From Maratus speciosus (Eukaryota > Arthropoda > Arachnida > Araneae > Salticidae): a stretch of 64,000 bases of DNA. Under the pieces are notes generated by a model. The model was not told where the DNA came from and searched no databases. It saw only the letters and a list, made by a program, of their open reading frames with translations. Made by a program: the position numbers and the translations under genes. Below are positions 42,630-53,013 of this stretch, piece after piece. Every line of letters begins with the position of its first letter. Position 1 is the stretch's first letter. Location of the stretch: contig OZ010786.1 of assembly GCA_963932465.1 (NCBI GenBank), forward strand, positions 598,537,038 through 598,601,037, written 5' to 3'.

Positions 42630-43553
42630 TGTTCCCTGGACGAGGGTGCACAGGCCGATGGGCCAGTCCGAGCTTGGTTCTCGGCCCGTACTTCTTTGAG
42701 GAAACGACATCAATGGGGTTTGTAGCGTACTCTGTGGTAGGCTCTCGATATACAGCCATGCGCAAAATTACGACATACCAGAATTGCTGCAACGAAATGA
42801 ATCGAATGACATTGTTTGGATGCAAGATGGCGCACTTCCACGTATAGAGAAGTCTGTTCGCAGGGTCCTGGAACAGCATTTTGGCGACCGCGTCATCTTA
42901 CGCCATTTTCCATTTCTGTGGCCTCTGCTATCTCCCAAACTCACCCCTATGGATTTCTAGTTCTGGGGATATCTCAAATCTAGAGTGTGCATGTGTAATC
43001 CGCAAACTTTGTCGGATTTGAAACTCTAACAAACTTGAGATTGCAAACACCCCTCATGCTACGTTACGTTCAGCTGTGTTGTCCACAGTCTCCCACATGC
43101 AATGAGTAATTGACTCTGATGACACCCATTTGGAAAATGTGTAATCCAAATAAAAATTATCTTTTCTCCGATCTCTGTTGTAATCAGTGATTGGTGTCCT
43201 ACCTTTGTCATATGCAAATTTTCTCCGTGCGCCCCGATCTTTTTTTATTTTATTTTTACATTTTTTTGGCCGTTCGCTGAGCTGTCTTTTGTGCGACACG
43301 TCCGGAATTTGTGATATACGTACCGTTCCAACGCTATAGAGTTTTCGCATGCGCTCAGCATTTTACGACAAGGAAAAGTGGGCGATGCCATTCGAAAATT
43401 TCCAGTTTCTATATCAATAACTGTAGCCGTGAGTGCCATTTTGTTTCCGTTCACAGAATTCCGAGCTCACATCTCTGAAACCTCATCTCGATCGGTTGAA
43501 TTGACCGGCCGCTAGAGGTCCATATATCGGCAGAGTTTTTTTATGACTACCCT
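42630..43553 (+). mobile_element. Right part of a mariner-superfamily element with long TIR
   Basis: C-terminal transposase sequence (42640-43030), then a ~400-bp segment (43140-43553) that is the inverted counterpart of 34743-35110: GCGCATGCGCTCAGCATTTT-type, CGGCCGCTAGAGGTCCATAT and TTTTTTATGACTACCC. Order and orientation fit the missing right half of 34743-36985. The two may be one element split by 5.6 kb or fragments of two copies. Confidence 0.7.
42640..43030 (+). pseudogene. Mariner-superfamily transposase, C-terminal half
   Basis: LGPYFFEETTSMGF (about 42680), then in another frame DIVWMQDGALP with the second catalytic Asp, SVRRVLEQHFGDRVI, LSPKLTPMDF followed by an in-frame stop where Trp is expected, then FWGYLKSRVCMCNP and TLSDLKL. 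The third catalytic Asp is in TPMDF. At least one shift and one stop. It overlaps the N-terminal half by roughly ten residues around the VLG/VLS segment. Confidence 0.75.
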
Positions 43554-43559
43554 ATATAT

Positions 43560-44975
43560 AACGAGTCATAAAATGCTTGTAGGCATTATATGTGCTGTTA
43601 TACACTACCTATAACATTTCATTATCAGCAGTGTTTTGTGTCCCTATATAAAAACTGTAAAACAAAATGAAAATTTGAGTAATAATAAATAAAAATTATT
43701 TTTAAAAAAATAGATTTTCTGTCTTTTATTATCACTGTCCAAAACACTTATATCACATTCTGAAAGAAATATTCATTAAAGTGAAACATTGCATTTATAT
43801 GAAATAAATGGTAAATATGAAAAGAAAATCGATATTTTTAATCATAAACACGCATAAATGAATACAAAAGTGTTTCTGAAAAAACATTAATTTTATTTTA
43901 TCCCATAACAACAAGGTCATACATCTTCATTAATGATTTGAGTGAGTTCTTGATTATTTTTCATAACATGAGCATTTTTTGTTATTAATATTGTCATATA
44001 GGGTCAAGATTAATGATTTCTTTTTGTGATACTTTCTCTTTGTAATGATAATTGAAAACTGGTGAACAAGAGAAAATGAATGTAACTTTGTTTTTAAAAT
44101 TTTATTTACATATTTAAATATCGGAAGAAAGTGCCCACGCCAAGTCTGGGAGATAAATTGCTTATTATTGCAGTAAATCTTATTTAGAATATTGTAGCAA
44201 ATAAATGTTTATTATTACATCAGCGTTGCCAGATTTTTAAATTTCATGCTTGAAAATTATTTTAAAACTGATCAAAAATCTGTGCATGTTTATTATTTTT
44301 AGAACACTAGAGTACCAGTGTGCTTGTAACACTGGTAAAGCAGCCAGTGAAGAATTCAAGGAAAATAGAAAATTCACCCTGGACAACAATCTCTGGAAGA
44401 TTTAAATTTTTTATTGCCAAATTGTCAAATAAAGGTCCATTACCACTACAGATTGATCTACAAGATCTAAAAGTTAATATACGGGCTCATGCATAATTGG
44501 CTAACTAAAACTTATTCAATACTATAATTTTTTTTTTAAATAAAAACATTTATTTTAAATATTTCCTCAATGTTGGTATATCTTTGAACATATTTCGTAT
44601 TTTCTGTTAACACATAATTATTGTTGGGTAAGTATTTCCAAAATGTTAAATATTGGCTCCAGTATCCCAATATGATTTAGCACCAGTAATGCTATCAAAC
44701 TTGAATACAGATCTTTTACACATAGAGAGATTTGGTATACAAGAATCTATACAGATATTGCGAAATTCTAGAAGAGACATACAAGTACTATTATTCGCTG
44801 TAGATAAACATCTATAAGTTGATATTTATCTACAGGCGCTTTACCCACGCATTTGAAATTATTCAAACTTTTTTATATTATTCAATGTAGCATACTTGAT
44901 AAGTATTTATTTCCCAATTAAACTGTTCATAGCATTTATAGGATTGTTTTTACGACTTATTTTCTGAAATTCATC
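43560..44975. other. AT-rich spacer
   Basis: No coding frame, TIR element or tandem repeat recognised. CCAGTGTGCTTGTAACACTGG-like hairpin at about 44313-44334. Confidence 0.45.
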
Positions 44976-44976
44976 C

Positions 44977-45231
44977 TCTTGGGGTAAGACCGGATGTCCT
45001 ATTTGGGATAAAAATGCATTTTGAAACCCAATGCTTGACGATCCCGTAAACACTAAAATTATGATTTTGTGTTTAAATATTAAGTCATTAGACTTACAAT
45101 TGAAGTATTATTAGTTTAGTATTTAATTAAAGGTAAAAAAATAAAACATTTTGTCTCTTTTTCAAAAGAAAGTCTCAGTTCTTTCATTTTCTGTAAAAAT
45201 AACATCCATACGGTCTTATACCACTAGACTC
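44977..45231. mobile_element. Candidate ~255-bp TIR element
   Basis: CTCTTGGGGTAAGACCGGAT at the left and ATACGGTCTTATACCACTAG at the right are imperfect inverted repeats. Ends and duplication are not clear. Confidence 0.35.
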
Positions 45232-45689
45232 AGAATGATTTGACTTTTTCTAGGAAAGCCTGACAAATAAAAATATGAGAAAGAAATCATATATTTTCAA
45301 GGACATTATGGTACAAGGATAAGTGCAGAGTATTTACACAAAGTTTCATTCATTTCTGGAGGAATTTCTGGATTTAAGCGACAACTAATAATAAGGTATT
45401 AATTTTTACCCTACTTTTTCTTAATTAATAAGTTAATTTTGAAACAATTTTCCGTTAGACGTCCGCAAGTGAAAAATCACCAAATAATCTTTATATTTAC
45501 AACTGTTTACGTGTTAGAAAAACAATGATGTGATTATTATCCAAACTACGCTTCTCAACATATGCCAACTGGCTGTGGAACTACAACAACGAAATATTTA
45601 ATACTCTGAAAGATAGAAGTATAAAAGTAAAAGTGTAATAATTAAACAAATTTTCTTTTATCAGGGGATGTTTAAGGGGTCCGTGGACC

Positions 45690-46500
45690 TTTATTTGAGC
45701 AAAAATCGACCCCAAAATCGACATTTCTTTTTCTGTGTACTACCAAAGAAATTGAAGCGTGAAGAAGGGAATCTTTCATAGATGCAATGTAAATTTCCGA
45801 CCCTCAGCGAAACAGTGCAAACAGCTAAGCGGTAGAAGTCGCATAAAGGGACGAAAGATAACACGGGGTTCACTTGACGCGCTTTTGCGTGATCGCCAGT
45901 AGCGATAATTATCAAAATGAGTAGTAACGCTGTGCTCACCGCTGTCCCCTGTCCGCGCGAAAGCAGTGCGCCCCCTCTTTTCGTGGATGGAGCTTCTCTC
46001 CGAGGGAGAAACTCCTTTTGTGGGAGTTAGGTCAAAGATCGTAGAATACGTTAGATGAATCTGTTAGTTGTTATTGTTATGTTAGATTTTGAGTGAAAGT
46101 GGAACTTTCGATAGGTAAAAGTTATTATTTTACAGAGCGCTGTATCACTGAAGATTTTTCCATTGTACGTATTCATCGGCTATCTATTTGCAATACAGAA
46201 AATACAACAACAGAACATGAACAGATCGTATTAAAAAATCTGTCCCAATCGCTGTCAAGTCACAAGTCAAACTGACAAAGAAATGTCGTTTTGAATTGTC
46301 GCGGGGCGTTGGCGCGAAGGTGTTATCTTGGGTTTACTACAAGAAAATTTGGCGAATTGGTAGATGCAATGAAGAATGCCTATGATTGGATCTCCCCTTT
46401 GAGTGCGTTTCCCAGCAGCACTGTTTCGGTTAGTTACGGTTTCCAAAGCCTTCCCTTCTTTTTCTCTACGTTCTTTGGTACTACTATTCTCCAATTATGT
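45690..46500. other. Less AT-rich block, origin unknown
   Basis: Compared with its surroundings this stretch has more G+C and CpG (CTTGACGCGCTTTTGCGTGA, GTCCGCGCGAAAGCAGTGCG, TGTCGCGGGGCGTTGGCGCG). A hairpin-prone TCTCTCCGAGGGAGA lies near 45994. Frames include 45691-45939 (minus), 46267-46494 (minus, Lys/Glu/Arg-rich start MENSSTKERREKEGKALE) and 46291-46719 (plus, 142 codons). None has a domain I recognise and they overlap on opposite strands. It might be a host exon or promoter region, or an undescribed repeat. Confidence 0.3.
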
Positions 46501-46719
46501 CATTCGGGGAAAACCGCATGCAGGTACGATTATTTTACGCAAAGTTACAAGTGTTTTAATTTTTTTCACAAACACTTTTTGGGCCTTTTAATATACTTTA
46601 AATCTGTTTTCCTCAATACTGATGTTTCAGCTTCCTTTCAATTTTTGAAATGCTTCTTGCTACTTAATTTTTTATCGAAATTCATGAAACTGATAAGGAA
46701 GAATCCTGATATTGCTTAA

Positions 46720-47230
46720 AATGAAACTGTGTATGCATTCTAAAATTCGACTTTATTAAGACAATTAAATTTTATTTTTAACTTATTATAAGGCAGAATT
46801 TTGATGAAAATCGATATGGAATTCAGAAAAATATCTCTAAAAAATTAACTATTTAAGGGATTAATAAGTCGATACACAGGTTTATTTGTAATAGAGTTTT
46901 ATGTGATTAAAATCCAAAATCGGGAAAATATCTAAAAAACTAAGACACAAGGAGCATTTTAAATTTTCGTTTTAAAATTTTAAATTTTTTAAAAAATCTT
47001 AAAATTATAATACGATTGGAAAAAAAAAATTAAGGTACTTCATATACTTGTGGTGAAATGTATATTTGCAAGAAAATTAAAATCTTTATTATGAAAATTA
47101 AAAGAAATTTTTCTAAACGTCCACAGTCCCTTTAATATTAATTTAATTATGATTATACGTTAAGAAAACAATTTAAAAATCCTTGATGGATATAGTTTAA
47201 ATAATGCTTTATTTTCTTTCGTGTTGCCAT
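46720..47230. other. AT-rich spacer
   Basis: Very AT-rich, A/T homopolymer stretches; nothing recognised. Confidence 0.5.
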
Positions 47231-47374
47231 ACCTTAACTAGTATGTTGTGGCAATCACAAAACTTTCTTCTATATAAATCACGTCAATTAAATCATTTAA
47301 ATAGTAAAAGAAATTACATCAATTTAGAACCAATTCATATCAAAGTATACCTGAATCTGAAGTTTGATGAAAAT

Positions 47375-48290
47375 TCGTGCATTAGTTATTGAGATAGAGC
47401 CGTAGGGGAAATTCTGAAAAAATGCAGCATAGCAGCACCACCTGTTGAGCGATTTGCACCAAAACACAAACAGCACTAATACATATTAAGGTATACCGGA
47501 ATCTGAAGTTTGATGAAAATCCGTGCATTAGTTCTGGAGCTAGAGCTACTGTGGAAATCACAAAAAATGCAGCACAGCAGCGCCACCTGTTGAGCGATTT
47601 ACACCAAAAGGTACAAAACATCAATTCATGTCAAGGACTAACTGAATCTGAATTTTCATGAAAATCCGTGCATTAGTTCTAAGCATTGAGCTATTGTGGA
47701 AATCGTGAAAAATGCTGCATAGCAGCGCCATCTGTTGGGCGATTTACACCAAAACATAAACAGCACTAATTCATATACAGGTATACCTGAATCTGAAGTT
47801 TGTTGAAAACCCAAGCATTAGTTCTTGACATAGATCTATTGCAGAAATCGCAAAAAATGCAGCATAGCAGCGCCACCTGTTGAGCGATTTACACCACAAG
47901 GTGCAAAACGTCAATTCATGTCAAGACTAACTGAATATGAAGTTTGATGAAAATCCGTGCCTTATTTCTTGAGATAGAGCTATTGCGAAAATCGTATAAA
48001 TGCTGCAAAATGCAGCATAGCAGCGCCATCTGTTGGGCGATTTGCACCAAAACGTTACCAGCACCAATTCATATCAAGGATTAACTGAATCTGAAGTTTG
48101 ATGAAAGTCCGTGCATTAGTTCTTGAGATAGAGCTAGTGCAGAAATCGCGAAAAATGCAGCATAGCAGCGCCACCTGTCGGACGATTTACACCAAAAACT
48201 AATCAGCACCAATTTATATTAGGGACTACTTGAATATAAATTTTTATTAAATTCCGTGCATTAGTTCTTGAGATAGGGCGCCCACAAAAT
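47375..48290 (+). repeat. ~145-bp tandem core, six to seven units
   Basis: GTGCATTAGTTCTTGAGATA (or variant) recurs about every 141-152 bp from 47380 to 48260. Each unit also has ATGCAGCATAGCAGCGCCAC, CTGTTGAGCGATTTACACCA and TATCAAGG..CTGAATCTGAAG. Spacing and number of units resemble the 20.9-22.0 kb array, but the sequence does not. Confidence 0.92.
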
Positions 48291-48301
48291 TTGTGTCACA
48301 T

Positions 48302-48340
48302 ACACACAGACAGACAGACAGACTCACAGACAGACATTTT
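48302..48340 (+). repeat. GACA microsatellite in the composite element
   Basis: ACACACAGACAGACAGACAG and onward to CAGACAGACA. Equivalent in position to 22024-22062. Confidence 0.9.
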
Positions 48341-48711
48341 GTAAAAATATGTTTTTTGGAATCTCTGACCTCTAAAACGTGTAAATCCTTCGAAAACCGG
48401 AAGTCGAAAATTTTTACATATCCAATACTTTCTTCTTGTAAAGATAGAAGAAAGTAAAAAGGAACAGAGTAAAAATTATTCTTTTTTAGTAAATTCATTA
48501 GTTCGGGCTGTCTAACTAGCATAAATCAAAGCGGTGAAACATTTTTAAAACAATTTGTCAACTAAAATAGAGAAGGACGTAATTTATGATGAGTACTCAG
48601 AAAAAAGATGGAAGGAAATTGGATACGTGATCTCACAAATGTCGTCAGTTTTCTTGATGACATGTTACATCTTTCACACGCGGAATTTCACTTGAATTTA
48701 CATATTTCTCT

Positions 48712-48902
48712 CAGGGTTGCCGGTTTGGCCTCCAATCTTAATCCGAATATTTAAATCCGTACCGCAAATTTTGAAAGAAAAATGTTTACTTTATGAGATC
48801 GCTAAATGTCTTTTATTAAATAAACCATAAAATTCTATTCTTTATTTCTGGTGTGAACCCGAAATTTTTGAATAAAAATGAAGGCCAAACTAGCAACTCT
48901 GC
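48712..48902. mobile_element. MITE of the GTTGCCA...TGGCAAC family
   Basis: Left CAGGGTTGCCGGTTTGGCCT; right GAAGGCCAAACTAGCAACTC. Interior TGTCTTTTATTAAATAAACC and TTTCTGGTGTGAACCCG as in the family A copies. Independent insertion outside the tandem unit, which shows the family was mobile. Confidence 0.7.
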
Positions 48903-49389
48903 ATTTCTCTGTAGCAAATATGAAAATGCCTTTGGGCTGCGTTATAACAATGACCTTGTAATATTAACTTAGCATCTTTCATTGTGCTTCGGTTAACCCT
49001 TTGCTGTGGAGTGTCCGCAAATTGCCGCCGAAGCTTTATACACATGATTCTATTTTTATACAATAATCCCTTAACATTCGCGAGTTTCAATTATTCACGA
49101 AATTAAAAATGAAGACAATTTCAACATTCGCGAATACTGAACTTGATTATTCGCGAATTTTGTTTTATAAAATTTTTTTTAACAAAGTAAACTCACTTTG
49201 TTTTACCAGTTTCATGTACTACGTGACACTGTACACCTACATTGTACTGTATAGTCTGAAGTTCCGAGAACTTCAATCCTAGAATTCTGAAATTGCAGGT
49301 AAACTTTCTTCTTTCTTTTATTACGTAGATTTTTTGATATCATAAATTTTCCAAAATTTTAAATGCATGTAAAATATTTTCGGTAAATT

Positions 49390-49545
49390 TTTAAAACTTC
49401 AACAACATCTAGTTGAGAAAGCAATAGAATGCGATTCTTCACTGGTGAGGAGTCTTAAATTTAAAATAGAAATCAAGCCACAACTATTCCCTATATGCAA
49501 ATTCATAAACAAAAGATCTGTTCTGGTGAAAAATCGCATATCACT
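49390..49545 (+). pseudogene. pogo-like transposase C-terminal tail (single-unit version)
   Basis: Frame fragments LKLQQHLVEKAIECDSSLVR, SLKFKIEIK and KSHITEFFQSS, aligned with the tail at 8230-8408. This is the unexpanded state of the minisatellite unit. No catalytic residues. Confidence 0.5.
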
Positions 49546-49680
49546 GAATTTTTTCAGTCATCAACTAGCAAATAAACATTGAACAATATGTTTATAATTA
49601 TTCAAATTTATTTACAGTATGTTCTTTTTAATGTTTAATAAATATACTTTTTAAGTTTCAATTGCTTTTTTCCCATTTAA

Positions 49681-49889
49681 CCCCTTAATTCTCGCTCCCG
49701 TGAAATTCACGGGCATTGTCTTCTAGTTAGATTGTTTGATTCCTACCAGTTTTATAAAATAGTGTAATTGTTTTTATTATAATATCACTTTACATGTCAT
49801 TAAATAAGACAAATCTTTCTTTTTCAAAAAAGTGGTGCAAATAAGCAATTGGAATTTTTAAAGCGTAATTTAATGCGACCATTAAGGGG
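49681..49889. mobile_element. TTAA-flanked MITE (CCCCTTAATNNTCGC family) in pogo-like copy 2
   Basis: TTAA at 49677-49680 and 49890-49893. Left CCCCTTAATTCTCGCTCCCG; right GCGACCATTAAGGGG. pogo copy 1 reads TTTTCCATTTAAAAAAATC here with no insert. Same family as 8444-8671, independent insertion. Confidence 0.9.
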
Positions 49890-50342
49890 TTAAAAAAAAA
49901 AATCCTAAAACCTAACCCCTTTTTATGCACGGGAAGATAGTCTCAACATTCGCGATTTTGACATTTGCGGAGATATCCGCGAACCTAACCCTCGCGAATG
50001 TTAAGGGATTATAGTATTATATTTGCACCACTATATTTTTAAAATACATATTTCAGCATATTTATATTGCACATGTTGTTAAAGTACAAGTAAAAATGTT
50101 TCTTAAAAAAAGTGATGCAAACCGAATAAATCCATGTAAGATATGCCTGTGCCTGGGAGGAGTACGTCGTCTGCAAAGGATTAATAAACAGGTGGCTGGT
50201 TCCAGGGGCCTCCTAGTTACGTAGCAACTTCACGCCCTGTCGATGACTAAATGGCAGAGTTGCCTAGTCTCCAGCTTTTTGTACACCACTATTATGTAAG
50301 AGAAAGGGTTGTTCTTTTAAATCACTCAAATGTTCCACTTAG

Positions 50343-51018
50343 CCCGTTCACGCCGGCGCCGATATTCATGTTTTTCGCTGTGAGACTGCGGGCGCTCAAA
50401 TTCATATTTCGCTTCATCTGGGGGCGCGGTACTATCACTTATTCAGACACTGTATCTAATGACCCTACCCTCTCATATTTATTGAACTGAACTCGAATAT
50501 AACAAGCAGAGTTGCTAGTGAATGTCTGAAAGTTTGTAAGGAGTAAGCAAATTACTTAGAGATATGATTTTATTGACTACATATGTACGAATTTAATATA
50601 AAATGTCTTACAATCTAAAGAAATATGGACTACGTGATGTAAATGCATTTCTGTAAAGTAGAAGCCACGCCCTTAGTCAATGATATTTTTTGAATGAAAA
50701 CAGAATTCTCTTTTCCTGTCTTGAATGTATTTAGTTTCACGATAGTTAGTTTCAGTAGTGGATAGTTTATAATAATGAATTGTTTTTACTACTGAATTTT
50801 CGAATATTCAAGTGTGACCCACCTGTAGTGCACGCCGTCTATAGCATAGTTGAGTGTGACCCACCTGTAGTACACGCCTTCTATGGAACAGTCGAGTGTG
50901 ACCCACCGGTGATGCACGTCGCCTGATGCGACAGTCAAGCGTAACCCACCGATGATGCACGCCGCTTGATGGAACAGTCGAGCGTGACTCACCGGTGATG
51001 CACGCCGGCGTGAACGTG
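50343..51018. mobile_element. TTAA-type element with internal minisatellite
   Basis: Left CCCGTTCACGCCGGCG preceded by TTAG (50339-50342), right CGCCGGCGTGAACGTG followed by TTAA (51019-51022), so one flank has a substitution. The arms are GC-rich. Its right third is the 42-43-bp repeat array. Confidence 0.75.
50811..51010 (+). repeat. 42-43-bp minisatellite, nearly five units
   Basis: AGTGTGACCCACCTGTAGTG, CACGCCGTCTATGGAACAGT-type units start near 50811, 50853, 50895, 50938 and 50981. The minus-strand frame through it repeats a GVHYRWVTL-like 14-residue pattern because 42 is a multiple of three. I treat that frame as a by-product. Confidence 0.88.
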
Positions 51019-51022
51019 TTAA

Positions 51023-51636
51023 ATAAAATGACTGTATTAAATTACTGGTACTCAAAAAGCCTGAGACTTGGCAGCTCTGCTAAATGGTACAGCACTTCAT
51101 GAAAAAAAGATGAAAAAGTATATCTGTAGTGGAAAACATGCGACTACTTAAAATAAAGTTAGAAAATTTAATGGATAGCAAAGAGCATAGTGGAAAGTAT
51201 CGACAACTCTGCTAAATGCCCACAACCATACGAATGCCGGTAGCAGTCAATACTGGTCTTTAAAAAGACCGTCCCCACCGTAGAACATCGGAATGCAGTG
51301 AACACGTAGAGAATTGAAGACGAAATGGATAAACAAGTGGGTGAATGTGATCGCATATCACACAGACTGTTTCGTTTAATATCTCCTTTAAAACACTATA
51401 TCCTTAATTAATAAATCAAAATTGCTAATTTATAATTATTAAACCGTTACATAAATGGCAGCACGATTATATTTAATTTTAAAATAATTAAAAATATATT
51501 TTAGACGAAATTAAAAATATTCCAAGTAAAATTTTTTAAATAAAATTTAAAAAATCCGAATATTTTTAAATTCTGCAATCTTAAAAATTTAGTGGAGATA
51601 TAATTAAAATATAAATTTTTCAAAAGAAAAAATTGT
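51023..51636. other. Spacer without recognised gene
   Basis: TCTGCTAAATG occurs twice (51077 and 51211) in weakly similar contexts (GGCAGCTCTGCTAAATGG, CGACAACTCTGCTAAATGC), perhaps part of a decayed repeat. The rest is AT-rich. Confidence 0.4.
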
Positions 51637-51640
51637 TTAA

Positions 51641-51851
51641 CCCTTTCAGGGGCAGGGAACCTGTATTCGTAAAAAGTTGAGATAATTGAGCGACACCAGT
51701 ATTTACAAGAAAATTTATTTGTAAACAAGTAAAAGTATATTTTCGCGTACATAATAAAAGTGAAATTTTCATTAAAAAATTCGGGAGCCAATGTGGTAAT
51801 TAAGGATTAAAATTATGTGATGCCATAGCGGCATCACCGCCCTTCAATGGG
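51641..51851. mobile_element. TTAA-flanked MITE (CCCTTTCAGGGGCA family)
   Basis: TTAA at 51637-51640 and 51852-51855. Left CCCTTTCAGGGGCAGGGAAC; right CACCGCCCTTCAATGGG. About the same length and interior as 38908-39117. Confidence 0.88.
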
Positions 51852-52060
51852 TTAAAACATATCTAAAATGCTGAAATGATTCCGAAAAATTCCATATTAC
51901 TTCTTTCACTTTCCAAACACTCACTAGATGGATCCAAAAAAGAATGTTAACACTTATTAGAATTTAAAAAAAAAAAAAAAAACGTAAAATGGCTAAAAAA
52001 TACGAAATTTCTTTTAATTAAGTCCATCGGACAATTAAATGTAAAAAATTGAAATTTTCA

Positions 52061-52138
52061 ACTTCCGCCGACATGCTTCGAACCCGGGACCTTTCGCTTA
52101 GAAATAACACATTCTACGACAAGACTACCAACCGAGTT
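52061..52138 (-). ncRNA. tRNA-derived SINE head (tRNA-like, not functional)
   Basis: On the minus strand: ACTCGGTTGGTAGTCTTGTC (A-box-like) and, about 40 nt downstream, GGTCCCGGGTTCGAAGCATG (B-box GGTTCGAAGC). Spacing is that of a tRNA gene, but the T stem does not close and the acceptor stem is not formed, so it is better read as a tRNA-derived promoter of a SINE or a tRNA pseudogene. On the plus strand just downstream, AGGGTTTC/GAAACCCT (about 52322-52350) forms a hairpin that may belong to the same unit. SINE limits not determined. Confidence 0.6.
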
Positions 52139-52845
52139 CACGAAAGATGCTTGAATTGTGTTTTGAAATCGCAAAAATGGTGGGATGCCATTACATTAAT
52201 TTATTTAATTAAATTAACACAACTTTTCCAAAACTTTACGCTTTTTGGTATATGTAAAAAAAAAAATCAAGTCTGTAATTTAAATAGTTTCCGAGTACGA
52301 GTGCTGTGACGAACAGACTATAAGGGTTTCATGAGATGAACGAAACCCTAAAAAACATGAAAATGTCTATTTAGGTGGATGGCCGCGCAAGCAAGGGCGG
52401 TGCTTAGAACAAGTATTATGAGAAAGAGATAAAAAAGGGGGTTTACACAGTTTACAAACAGCCGAATACTTAGCAAAGAATAAAATTCTTTTTTTTTTTA
52501 AGAAAAAAAGATGTGACTATACATGTTAAATCATAATATATTAAAATTTTGAATAGTATGAAAGAGTCAAAAGAAAATTAAGACAAGCTACCTTTAGATT
52601 TATTAATGAAGTTTGTTTGCAATCAGCTCGCTGAAGGCAAATAATTTGGAAAATGGATCTTTTTTTACTTTTAATGTGTTCTGAGACACCGTTGGGTTTG
52701 GTAAGAATTTCGAGAAAAGAACTTAATTGTAATCCTTTTTCTATTTTCATTAGAATCTCAGCTATCGTAGGGATAGAGTATCAGAATGCTGAGTAGGGGT
52801 AGGTGGCTTAAATTTGGTGACTTCTGGTTGAGGGTTATTTTTTTC

Positions 52846-53013
52846 CAGGGCTCGCAGCGTTCCTAAAATTTTTGCACTATGCTACCACTAAATTAAAACG
52901 ATAATCTTTGTTGTATAGTTCTATAATAGATGTTAAAGGAATCTACCACGAAGAATTCTTATTTAAAATACTGGTAGCAAAGTGCGAAAATTTTAGGAAC
53001 GGTGCGAGCCCTG
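52846..53013. mobile_element. 168-bp TIR MITE in the LINE remnant
   Basis: Left CAGGGCTCGCAGCGTTCCTA then AAATTTTTGCACTATGC; right GCAAAGTGCGAAAATTTTAG, GAACGGTGCGAGCCCTG. TIR over 35 bp with few mismatches. No coding content. Confidence 0.9.

Larger units (their letters stand above)
47233..48462 (+). mobile_element. Helentron/HINE-like composite element, copy 2
   Basis: Starts CTTAACTAGTATGTTGTGGC, then AATCACAAAACTTTCTTCTA, matching the 5' end at 20501. The 3' end has the GACAGACAGACAGAC microsatellite, AAACATATGTTT-like ATGTTTTTTGGAATC, CTAAAACGTGTAAATCC, GAAAACCGGAAGTCGAAAA and the hairpin TACTTTCTTCT / AGAAGAAAGTA (48426-48456), as in copy 1. The tandem core between the ends is unrelated in sequence to that of copy 1. 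No coding capacity. Confidence 0.6.
49061..50014 (+). mobile_element. pogo-like element, copy 2
   Basis: Left CAATAATCCCTTAACATTCG; right CGCGAATGTTAAGGGATTAT then AG, flanked by TA at 49059-49060 and 50015-50016. Co-linear with 5981-8913, but with one 92-bp unit instead of sixteen, no insertion at the 6077 site and its own TTAA MITE at 49681-49889. A transposase tail trace lies at 49390-49545. Confidence 0.88.
48997..50180. mobile_element. TTAA-flanked element interrupted by pogo-like copy 2
   Basis: TTAA at 48993-48996 and 50181-50184. Left CCCTTTGCTGTGGAGTG; right GTACGTCGTCTGCAAAGGA, imperfect inverted repeats. With the pogo-like element removed about 230 bp remain, the usual size of these MITEs here. 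Confidence 0.6.

Noticed and set aside
46291..46719. 142-codon open frame as a real gene
   Set aside because: Second half is Phe/Leu-rich low-information sequence from AT-rich DNA, another frame overlaps on the minus strand, and no domain is recognisable. Kept only as part of an unassigned block.
50789..51055. 88-codon minus-strand protein with 14-residue repeats
   Set aside because: The repeats simply translate the 42-bp minisatellite; two units are 43 bp apart and no start context or homologue is apparent.
51966..51983. A-run as the poly-A tail of the SINE head at 52061
   Set aside because: On the strand of the tRNA-like head this is a T-run, so it is on the wrong strand for a tail.
52061..52138. 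Functional tRNA gene
   Set aside because: T stem and acceptor stem do not pair; only the promoter boxes look preserved.
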